From positions 16,122,164 to 16,186,163 of the forward strand of contig OY992834.1 of NCBI GenBank assembly GCA_963921425.1: a stretch of 64,000 nt of DNA. The letters run 5' to 3'. Below the pieces are notes generated by a model. The model was not told where the DNA came from and ran no database searches. It was given only the letters and a program-made list of their open reading frames with translations. Of the stretch, positions 33,392 through 43,923 are shown in pieces. Numbering within the stretch: the first letter of the stretch is position 1; each line of letters opens with the position of its first letter. The DNA is from Dryas octopetala (Eukaryota; Streptophyta; Magnoliopsida; Rosales; Rosaceae). A program made the position numbers and the translations under genes.

Positions 33392-35377
33392 CAAGGAATG
33401 AAATTTCGAAAGTTTCGGCGAAATTTCGCCGAAATTTTCGTTTTTTGGGGATCCCGAAATTTTATCACAGATCCGTTATTTTTCGGAAAAATTTCGACGA
33501 AATTTCGGTAATTTCGCCGAAATTTCGAAAATGCTCCAAGCACATTTTTGTTAAATTTCTCTAAATTTCGCCGAAATTTCGTCGAAATTTGGGCGAAATT
33601 TCGCTGAAATTTGGCGTAGAGACCGAAGGGAGGCAGAGACTGGCCGGAAGGAGTGAGGGCCGCCGTCACCGGAGGGAGAGAAGAGATCGGGAAGAAAGAG
33701 GTTGCTGTCGCCGGAGGGAGAGGAGATCCGGGGAGGAGAGGAGCTCCGAAGGAGAGGAGATCGGGGAGGGGGAGGGGGGGAGGGGGAGAGGGAGGGAGAG
33801 AGAGGAGAGAGAAGAGATTAGGGAGAGAGAAGAGAGGAGGGAGGGGGGAGGGAGGAGTGTTGTCTGCGTGAGAATATTTTTTGGTCAAATGTCTGCTGCG
33901 TGCCTGCGTGAGAACTGAAGGAAAAGAAGCAAATGGAAGGCTGGAGAGAGAAAGGGAAGATTGGATAGCAGGGGTGGTCACGGCCCGTAGAACCTTCATT
34001 GATATAATGATATGTAATATGTTGGTAACTTGGTATGTATCCTTATCTCAATCAAAGTTTACAATTTTTTAAGATAAATTAAATATATGATCTGCATCGT
34101 AATAAATTGAATTATCATACTATACACGCAGTGTCTATTCAAAACTGATCTTCGTCCAGAAATGAGTGTTATGTAGCCTCAATAATTTAAAGATCTGATG
34201 GGATAGGTCGGCTAGCTTCCATATCTACAACAACAACAGCCGCCCATGCATTCTTGTGCCAAACTCTAGTCCTAAACTATACAAGCAGCACTAGTACTAC
34301 ACTACTACAAGCTAGTAGTCAGACCTAGCTATATATATATATATATATATATATATGTTTCTGTCTTCAGGTTAAGGAACAAAACCAAGTCTGCTTAATT
34401 GCAAGAATAAGACCCTAACCTAAAGACCAAAACTGGTATTTAAGTATGTTCACTAGTCAAAATGGAGTTTTTTATTAGTTTGGAATTATATTTAGCTCAC
34501 GGGTGAAAAGGAAGAAGGAAAGAAAAAAAAAAGGAAGAGAAAAGAAAAGAAAAAAAAAAAAAGAAAAAAAAAAAGAAAAGAAAAAAAGAAAAAAAAAAAA
34601 AAAAACACATTTCATTTGCGTCTATGCGCTCGTTGACCCAAGACTTTTCCAACAAGACTGAGTCTTTCCTAATTTTTATTATTCCTCAATGACTTGCCGA
34701 AATCACTTAAAATTTAAATAACTTACCAAAATTAACTTCGAGGTCCGAAAAACGTTTTGTAAAATCTCATGAGTTCGTCTTGATAAATTATTTTTCTACG
34801 ACTTCAAATTAATTTATTTCCTTCCAAAATTTCTCATAAAAATTCTAATATCTCTAAATTAACAAGATAATTATCAATAAATCACTATTTACTTCAAAAT
34901 AAATTATAAACCAACTTTTCGGGATCTCACAATCTATTTAGATTGTTTTTGGTAATTGGATTAAGTGGTTTAGAAAATAACAATACATGTCATTTTCTTA
35001 TTTGTCCACATATGTTTTAAGAACAATTGGATTCAAAATAATTAAATATCCCTTGAAAATAGGTCATTTTTATGTAATTATTAATTAGTGAACTATTTTT
35101 ATTTAACAGTATTTGTCCCTAGCGCGCATTATATTTACCTTATATCACATGAAATCTATTATATTATTTGGTTTCTTCAATATTTTTTATCAATATAGTA
35201 GATAATATGTTAAATAAACATATGGTCAAGTGTCATTCAAAATTTCCATATTTTGATAGCAATTTCCGTCGTTTTTGTCAAATTTTATCGAAATCGAAAT
35301 TTTAACCGAAATTTCCTCGAAAATTTCCGTCGAAATTTCCATCGAAAATTTCCTCGAAACCGAAATTTTACTCCTTG
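33392..35377. mobile_element. hAT-like non-autonomous element, AAATTTCG-rich family, copy 3 (1986 bp)
   Basis: The ends are CAAGGAATGAAATTTCG and, on the opposite strand at the right, CAAGGAGTAAAATTTCG. A perfect 8-bp target duplication CTTGTAGG flanks it (33384-33391 and 35378-35385). The left part has GAAATTTCGCC repeats followed by a GA-rich block (33610-33960). The right 280 bases match those of copies 2 and 4, including AGCGCGCATTATATT and TAGATAATATGTTAAATAAA. The middle (about 34000-35090) is unlike the other copies and includes an (AT)n run near 34330 and long A-rich tracts near 34500-34605, so it may hold a later insertion or be a longer variant. Confidence 0.85.
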
Positions 35378-36504
35378 CTTGTAGGTTAGTAAAAAGCAGA
35401 GTCTAATTCTTTTTTTGCTAGATTTTGATTGATGGTTGATTAGGATGGTAACATAATTTATACAAGAAAATTTGTCTGACTTTTTGGTATGATTTTTTTT
35501 TTTGAGAATGTTGATTGTTTTTGTTTTTTAATCTAGGCTTAGATTTGGTTGTCTTGTAGTTTTTGTCTGGTTGGGCTATCTCTTTCCTTGGGCCTACCTT
35601 TATGCTTTTTTAGCCTGTATTGGTGAGCTTCAGTTCTTCTTGCTGGATAGCCTGGACTGAACCCAGTTCTTTAGCGTCTTCAGCCTTATTTAAATTGTAT
35701 TTTAAGAAGACAAAAAAACTGGACTTTAGCACACATTTGACCAAAAAAAACCTTTAGCCCACCAAAACCCAATTACTTCCTAGTTCCTACCGATATTGTA
35801 ATTAGCAATAAACACATTCTCACACTTTTCACTTTTTGTTGTAAATATGATAAATTATGTGGTTGTTCACTTATTTTTAGTCAAGGTAATTTTCCCAATC
35901 TCTCTTATTTAATTATTTTAATCTTATTAATTTAATCAAGCATGATTAATTAATCAGAAAATTAGGCTTAGGCCCTTTTAGACAACAATTTTTACATAGA
36001 AGACGGAGGTGTTTGAAAATTCATAAAAAAATCTTTTTCATATAGGTAAAGGTCATTTTTCTGATTACGACATTAGAAAATCTAATACACATTAGCATTT
36101 GTGATTTAAATGATATATACACGTCAACATTTTTAATTAAATGATATTTTTCATAAACCAAACAAATATTTAATTGTTATCTTTACTTAATTTTAAATTA
36201 AGAAACCAAATATCTTTTGGAGTTTGAATTTACAAACCAGGTTAATGTAGGAGTTCAAGCCCACGTGGTTTCTCAAGCCCATTGATTTCATGTTTCAAGC
36301 GTTGCATATATGTTTGACGTCTTTTCTGATGGTATGTTCATTCGATCGACAACTTCCAGTTTCTATGTTTTCCTTTTGTAATTCAATTCCAAGGTTACAC
36401 ACGGTTTGTATTGCAGATTCTCTTTTTTGTTTCTCTCACCATATAATGCTTGTTTGATACAACTCTGGTACATGGTATAATTTACAAATAACTATATATG
36501 GACG

Positions 36505-37495
36505 GTGTTTATGTTCTTATTCACACATAAGCATTTTCTCCTTTTCATTTCTCTCACCATGAATTGTTTATTGTGTTTATATTGTTTTTTACATATAACT
36601 TTGGATGGTGTTGTAATTGGAAAATTCACATATAATGGCAAATCATTGTTACACCCTATAACTGCCCATACAACCTTTATGGAACTATGTTCAGTAGTCG
36701 TTTCTCGATTTGATGAGCTAGTGATTGGATTGTATCATCTCCAATATTCTATTAATAATCACCCAGAATGTATGTTGCAGACAGACATGTATTTGAAGAT
36801 GTTACACATGCACGTTTTGAGCGAAAGGAAACATTACGTCGATATACAAATAATTCAGCAACATTGTCACCGAGTTTGCACCGATAATGGCAATAGTATA
36901 GATACGCAATCATTTGCTGCTGAAGGCCAAGTGCACACTGATGGGAATGATTTTTTGGGTAAGTATGCAACTCCTACCAAAAAAATGTACTTATCAGACC
37001 CTTGGAAAAGCTACATACAACATGGTGACCATAAATTCGAAGGTGGGGTCGTAGAATTCAGACAAAAATTGGTAAAGTATGCCATTGAAAAAGAGTTTGT
37101 ATTCAAATACAATTAAGAATGACCGCGAAAGGGTCACTGCGGAATGCAATAAGAATACTTCAGAAGGATGTCAATGGCGTGTGCATGTATTTGTATGCCT
37201 TACCAATGGTTACTTTTATATTAGAACGTTGGACAACGAGCACACTTGTCAAGGTCGGGTGCGTAAACAGAAGAGTACCATGATGACTTTAAAGATTATC
37301 TCTTTCATTTTGGTTGACCAAGTACGAATCAAACCATTGCTAAAACCCATTGAAATTGTCAAGGACTTTAAAAAAAATTATGGTATGGATATTGTGTACC
37401 ACCAAGTATGGTATGATAACGAGTTGGCTAAGAATGTAGTTCTTGGTGACATGGATGAAGAAATATATTGCAAATTTAAGGGGGAAAAAAAGTGA
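36505..37495 (+). pseudogene. Mutator-like (MULE) transposase, N-terminal relic
   Basis: The first open stretch ends at 37116. After an N-terminal leader it carries the region typical of plant MULE transposases (starting near ITLDGVVIGKFTYNGK, with a later TDMYLKMLHMHV block). It then enters the MuDR/FAR1-type DNA-binding domain at HKFEGGVVEFRQKLVKYAIE. The second stretch, in another frame and overlapping from 37079, continues that domain with NDRERVTAECNKN, EGCQWRVHVF and NEHTCQGR. A single-base shift near 37110-37117 is therefore needed to link them. The frame ends at 37495 before the DDE catalytic core and the SWIM zinc finger, so the gene is both frameshifted and truncated. The exact start is uncertain. 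Confidence 0.75.
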
Positions 37496-38300
37496 CATGG
37501 ATGCTTACTAATTGATTACTAGGATTAAAAAGACTTCTATCTATATTCTAAATCTCTCCTGGTGTTACTCTAAGAAAGGTGCTAAAATTGGACTTATCTC
37601 TAAGTTTCTGTTAATTAATTACGTTGGATTTAAATTATTAATTATTCATGTGTAATTATTTGTTTTAATTGGAGATTATAATTAATTAATTAAAGATTTT
37701 TAGTAAAATAAGTGTAGCATTTTAATTAAAGAACTCAAGTTGGTTAATTCAAATTAGATTATTGAATTGCTACAAACTGTGACTTGAGTTATTTTTGTTC
37801 ATTAATCAACTTAATTAAATATTGAAGTATCCAAATGACGTGATGTCTAATGTCAGTCCGTGAGCATACGGGCATTGGACACTAGGCTTCAGCTCCCACA
37901 GTCTCCCATGTACATACATGGTCATATTGTAAGAACTTAATTAATCAAACTCCTCGACTTAAGTTAAAATTTGGACTTAAGTAGAAACCCTAAAAGGTAC
38001 TCAGAAAGTACAGAGACTAGGTCTGTTTAAATTGGTTTTCGAATTTTGGGAACATATGACCGGAAAAAAAGGTCATATTGAAACTTTGCTGAAATTGACT
38101 TCTTACTTAAGTCGTCACTATTTTCAGACACTAGGAACACCCATTATCAAAGAAAATCACTTTGGTGTGGAAAAAAGAAAGTTAGATTCATATTGGACAA
38201 GAATACACAGCAAGAATGTTGGACTCCAAGTAGTGGGAATCTCACACCCTATCTAGAGACAAAAATCTTGACAAATGTGCTATATTGTAAGTTTTCATTA
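37496..38300. other. Non-coding DNA after the MULE relic
   Basis: No MULE catalytic sequence continues here. A self-complementary word pair GTCTAATGTC and GGCATTGGACAC lies near 37850-37890. The open stretch near 38032-38256 has no recognised similarity and is not called. Confidence 0.4.
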
Positions 38301-38308
38301 GTTAATGT

Positions 38309-39471
38309 CAAGGAGTAAAATTTCGGTTTCAAAAAATTTTCGATGAAAATTTCGACGGAAATTTTCACAGAAATTTCGATTTCGAAAAAATTAGAGAAAA
38401 ACGACGAAAATTACTATCAACATACGGAAATTTTGAATGAAATTTGACCATATGTTTATTTAACATATTATCTACTACATTGACTAAAAAACATTGAAGA
38501 AACCAAATTATATAGTAGGTTTTATGTGATAAAAGTTGAATATAATGCTCGCTGAAAGCAAATACTGTTAAATAAAATTAGTATAATGAATAAATGAAAT
38601 TAGTATATTCTTTATACTCTATAATCTGTACACTAAACCTTATATACTCTATATACCCTAATATTTTTTATACTCTATAATCTATACACTAAACTCTATA
38701 CTCTATATTCTTTAGGATATGGTATAAGATATTAGGGTTTAGGCCCTTTATGATATTTTTAATTATTTTTTATATAAAAATGTATTGGAGTTTAGGGTTT
38801 AAAAACAATTAAATAAAACCCCAAAAGAGCCAAACAAAACCTCAAACCCTTAACATTTTTTTTTTCTTTCCTTCATTTTTCCTCCACCATGACTCTCTCT
38901 TTTCTTTTTCTTTTTTTCTTTCCTTCTTTTTCTTTTTTATTTCTTTCCTTCCTTTTTCCTCCCTTGACTCTCAGCTCTTTGCCTCTTCCAGACCTTTCCT
39001 TTTTTCTCATAGCCTCTTCTAGACTTCCCTCTCATTTCTCTCTCCCAATCCCACTGTCATCTCCTCTCTCTCCTCCCTCTCCTTCCCCCTCCCAAATCTC
39101 TTCCTCCTTCCCTGATCTCCCTCTCTTTCTCTCCTCTCTCTTCTCTCTATCCTCTCTCTCTTCTCTCTTTCTCTCTCCTTTCTCCCCGATTATGTCTGAC
39201 TCTCTCCGATCTGAGAAGAGATAGAGAGATCTGAGATGAAATATGCAACAATGTGAGTGGGTAAATCACAGCCAAATTTTCAAAATTTCGCCAAACTTCG
39301 GCGAAATTTGGAGAAATTTAACAAAAAGTGCTTGGAGTGTGTTCGAAATTTCACTTGAAAGTCAGCCAAAATTTCGCCGAAATAATTACGAAAAATAGTG
39401 AATACGTGATAAAATTTCGGCACCCCAAAAAAACGAAAATTTCGGTGAAATTTTCGAAATTTCATTCCTTG
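38309..39471. mobile_element. hAT-like non-autonomous element, AAATTTCG-rich family, copy 4, inverted (1163 bp)
   Basis: The ends are CAAGGAGTAAAATTTCG and, on the opposite strand at the right, CAAGGAATGAAATTTCG. A perfect 8-bp target duplication GTTAATGT flanks it (38301-38308 and 39472-39479). The whole element is in the reverse orientation to copies 2 and 3: the CATATGTTTATTTAACATA block is at the left and the pyrimidine-rich block (38850-39220, complement of the GA-rich block) at the right. The AT-rich middle with TATACTCTATA words matches copy 2. No gene is encoded. Confidence 0.87.
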
Positions 39472-39479
39472 GTTAATGT

Positions 39480-40210
39480 ATGAATTTGAAATTTGTTTTT
39501 TGTTTGTGAACCAACTTGAAATACCCCTTATAATTGGTGGATGTATTTGTACTTCAACCAAAATTAAATGCAGATTTCACATTTATCCCAGAAACTAGTG
39601 CGCTTTTCCTATTCTCTAAAGATGCTAGTTCCAACCACCAGAGATCGATGAACTGTTGACTAGCTAAAAGAGGACCAAGTAGTCCCAATTTATCATTCAA
39701 TCTTCCCCATTAATCAAAATTTCCGAGCTTGGGAAAAGCTCAAATCAATTATTGATTCCAAGTTATATACAAGTCTGCCATTTCAACCCTACCTATGGCC
39801 GAACCCCGACCCATACCCATGGCAGGACTTGCAAGAGTAGGAAATGGGTTGATTTGTTTTTATCTTTGTTTTTCTTTAATGGTCTCCACTTTTGATTTGA
39901 GTAGGAAAGGGGTTGGTTTTCTTACTTCGTTTCGTTCTTCGATTCTTCCAATAAAGGTGGTCTGAAGTCTCCTATTTTAACTCTTTTAATACCTGGTAAT
40001 ATCCTCCATGGAAACTAATCACTTGTATGTTTGAAATTTCTATCTTATTTTCTCTAATAAGACTATCTATCTGAGAAACTGAAATAGTCATTTTCTCTAA
40101 AATTCACCTATGTTTTGAAGTCTTATTATCGTTATTATTAATCATCACTTTTAATTTGGGTATGGAAGAGGGGTTGTACTTTTCCTAAGGTAGACGATTT
40201 TGATTGATGG
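39480..40210. other. Intergenic DNA
   Basis: No gene or clear repeat is visible in this stretch. Confidence 0.45.
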
Positions 40211-40222
40211 CTTGTAAAGATG

Positions 40223-40430
40223 AGAAAATTATTGTATATGACCGTAATACCACGTGGCATAATGATGTGGTGTTACCAATCCACTTAGATTATAACACGT
40301 GTATGATTTAAGGGTATTTCCTAGAGTTTAGGGTTTTAGAAATTAATTATTGTACAAGTGTTATAATTTAAGTTGATTCATAACACCACGTCATCATGCC
40401 ACGTTGTATGACAATCACACACAATAATTT
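40223..40430. mobile_element. Inverted-repeat MITE (208 bp)
   Basis: The left arm AAATTATTGTATATGACC ... ACCACGTGGCATAATGATG pairs with the right arm ... CATCATGCCACGTTGTATGA to CAATAATTT. A perfect 12-bp direct repeat CTTGTAAAGATG lies at 40211-40222 and 40431-40442 and is the likely target duplication, perhaps with a base or two of chance extension. The arms contain CACGTGG/ACACGTG E-box-like words. Confidence 0.78.
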
Positions 40431-40442
40431 CTTGTAAAGATG

Positions 40443-43400
40443 GGGAAGATAAAAGGCCGGTTTGGTTTGGTCAGTCTATTTAAAAAAAAAAAAAACAGAT
40501 GCAAGTGAATGATTGGTCCATGTCATTAGGGTGGATAGTGAGATACACCCTGGGGGTGGTGGTCCGATGGACCTAACTATTTCTTATGTATTAATTCCTT
40601 TATAATATCATCATATTGATGATATTGTTACATATAAAAGACAATAAATATTGAATTGTTTAGATAACAATACTTGCCTGAGTCCCTGTTTGAAGGAGCT
40701 CCTCCAATCCTTTGTCACAAGCGTATGTCTTTTTTGGTCTTTTCATCGTAAATAAATAAAAAATTAATTCATAAATTGAATGAAAAAACTAAAAAGGACA
40801 TGCGCGCACTTGTGAGAGGGGGTTGGAGGAGTTCCTCCAACTAGGGATTGAGGCAAATATTGTTTTTGTTTATATCCATTTTATGAAGTGAAAGACATTT
40901 TGAAAAATAGTCTAGATTTTTCTTGGTATTATGTACTCTAACCTTAACAAGAATATGAATGAATGTGACAAGCATATATCCCCTATTGTTATTACTGAAA
41001 GACACTTTCATACGAGCATCACCAAATTAAGGGCACTCTTCAGAAGATGCCATATGTGATATTATCATGGGACTAATATATCAAGGCAAGCATACAACAA
41101 TTTTCTATATACAAGACATATGTGCGTTGTACTATTTTTCCTTCAACTAGGTTTTTGTCCCACAAAGTTTTTCTTAGTAAGATTTTAATGAGGCAACACT
41201 AAACGCATCCAACACTATATCAATGATCATGAAGATGGTTGTCCTCTTTTTCTCTCGCTTAGATTTTGTCCTATTGGGTTTAAGGTTTAAATAAGACAAA
41301 TGTAATAATTGAAAAATTTATATTAGCATGAGAATGAGCGTGCCATCAATACATATTGCTTACATTGTACTCTTCTTTCCTTGGTCCAAGTTTTTGTCTC
41401 ATTGGGTTTTCATAACAAGATTTTAATGAAGTAGTCGCGCACATTCGCCATGATTATGAGAAATGTGTGAATATTGTACTTTTTTTTTGTAGCTAACTTT
41501 TCCTATGGGATTTTTGCCAACAATGTTTTTAATGAGACATAGATATGTAATAAAAGGGAGTATTATAAATAATATAAATAATATGGTTGTCTACAAATAT
41601 ATATTTATGGTTTTTTTTAAAGTCCATTTAAAAAATAGCCCTGATTACCCAGCCTACCTGATAGACTAAAATCCTAGCTCGGTCCACTTTAATTTCCTCT
41701 CATCTCCTCTCTCTCCTTCTCCTTCCCTCTTCCTCTTGGCGTCTCTCTCTTCCCTATAAACCGGCTAGAACCCGCAACCCAGACCCAAGCCCAATCAACC
41801 CTCCTCCGTCATTGACTCCCCTCGACGAGCTGGTCACTCAAGTATGTTTAGATTCCCCATCCAACCACCTGCGACGGTGAATCGAAGCTCCAAAGTTGGC
41901 GGCTTTCCCGGCCAGTTTTCGATAGCTTCGACGATGAAATTCGTCGAGTGAGGTATGGATTTTGATCCTCTCTCACTACTCTATTTGTCTATATGCTTAA
42001 TTAGATCTAATTGTTGCTCAAAATGAAAAACTCAATCCGGAACCCACGGCCACCACGGGCTCTGCCGCGGCTGGTGGCTAGGTTGTGTTTTCTTATTCAA
42101 TTTCGGTCCTCTTTAAATCCAATTGAAGTATATGTGTTGAATTGGGCCTGAATTTTGTGATTTTTCTCTGTCCAATTACCACTGTGCGCTCACAAATTAC
42201 TACTATGCGGTAGTAACGCGGTAGTAAATATTTGAATTATAAAAAACACTATTAATTGCCACTGTTAAGACAATGACAATTTGTCTTGTTTAAAAAAAAA
42301 GATTTCCATGAAAAAAAACATAAGGTTGACTTTATTTGTACAAAGTGGACCTATTTATCATTCCAACTTTTTATGTGGATTTAATTATCATTAAGAATTA
42401 TAAAATAGACTTTAGAATAATTTATTTATATATTTCAGGTTACCATGTAATTTATATTTATTCAAGTCCTTTCTTTTGTAAAATTATAAAACTTTGGAGT
42501 AGTACCCAAGTAAACCCTAAGCCTATATATAGTTTATGTAATGACAAATTGACAAGGAATAAGACACGAATTCTTCTAAATCTCTGTTGTGCTCTTTCAT
42601 CTCTCCATTTTTTCTCTTGTGAACAACTTGTTATTCTTAACTTTGGGTTCAAGATAGATTTATAACAAATGCCGGTCCATCTTTCATCTTGAATTTCGTA
42701 TTAGTATTAAATAATTAACAAAAGTGAAAGCTGACATGACCAAACACCGACCCCACTATAGGGATGCTTCGATCCTGCTGTAATCCAGCAAGTGGGAGTG
42801 GCCGAGTGGAGTGTGGAGTGTGTGGCGACTGACACTGACAGTAATAAAAACTCCACTATTTATTTCCTTTAATTTGAGAAGCGCACGTTGAACCCATTTT
42901 CAATTGCTACAGAAGAAACAAAGGGCTAAAGCTTAAGGTAAGCCTGAGTTTCCTTGGAGTTGTTGGCTATTTAACAAAATCTTTATGAACTATTTTATCT
43001 GTTCGGAAATTTTAGATATGGGTTTTTTCATTTGGAGTAATTTGAATGCAATATCATGCCTTTTATTTTTTTTTTCCATAAATTTTGAAGGTCTATTTTA
43101 TTTATTATCTATATATTTACTTTCATTTTTTTTTCCTGGTAAAATTTTGGTTCTTACGGTTTGTGTCAGTGTTGCATTGTTTGTTTTCTTTCAAAGTTTG
43201 ATTCTTTTGTTATTGCAGAATGCTGAATGTAGATTTTTTAGTCTTGTGGTCTAGTATTATAAATTAAATTACCAATTAGACTCTTGGGATCTTGAACCTT
43301 TGACAGAAGTTATGTTCGGTATTCCTTACATCCTTAAATTACCAACCTTCTGTTTGGTTACTAAGAAAGTGAAACAGAAATTAAAATCTCAGTTTTGATT

Positions 43401-43923
43401 ATATGTCAAGGTTTTGATGATGGTGCAAGTAAAAAGAAGGAAAACCAAAATGCGTTTAATTAAGTTTTGGGTGTTGAAGATTTTAAAAAATAATTACCCT
43501 TTTGAATGTAATGAAGGTTTTGCAGAACTTTCTTTATATATTTCTTCTTTTAAGAATAGTAAGCTTTTGGGGGACTTATGTGTACGCATCATGTAATGCT
43601 GAAAGAAAAGATTCAGAATTTATTTTCTAAAATTTTGTTTCTGAAGTTTAAAATATATAAAGCAACTGTCTTTTGTTCCCCTTCGTGAAGGAATTTGATT
43701 TTCTTTTTTGCTGATTTTCCATTTCAAGTTTTCTTAGTTCTTATTCTTATTGTACAAGTTACTTCCGGTAAGGTGGGTTATTTGGCAGAAACATGGCATT
43801 AATCTTGGGTGGGCAATGTGTTTGCTCCTTTTAGTCATACAAGAAGGAGAAAGAAGCTTAGTTACTGGAATACTGTGAAAAGGTCCAAAAAAGAAAAAAA
43901 AACCCACCCTGTGGTGTTTCACC
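40443..43923. other. Intergenic DNA and 5' region of the bZIP gene
   Basis: Bases 40677-40740 and 40770-40850 contain a repeated, partly inverted phrase (GGAGCTCCTCCAA and GGAGTTCCTCCAA), probably a decayed inverted repeat. Bases 41690-41960 are C/T-rich, then carry ATGAAATTCGTCGAGTGAGG, reminiscent of transposon-borne leader sequence; nothing coding is supported. A likely non-coding first exon of the bZIP gene ends at 42937 with a clean AAG|GTAAGC donor; its acceptor before 43924 is not certain. Confidence 0.45.

Noticed and set aside
33589-33999. Arg/Glu/Gly-rich and Pro/Ser-rich frames on both strands
   Set aside because: Same purine-rich core in another copy of the element; both strands are open because stops are rare in GA tracts.
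34327-34605. (AT)n and A-rich tracts as a possible scaffold or origin element
   Set aside because: Simple low-complexity sequence; nothing else supports a functional call.
38889-39224. Ser/Leu/Phe-rich 111-codon frame
   Set aside because: It is the reverse complement of the purine-rich core in copy 4 and not a secreted protein.
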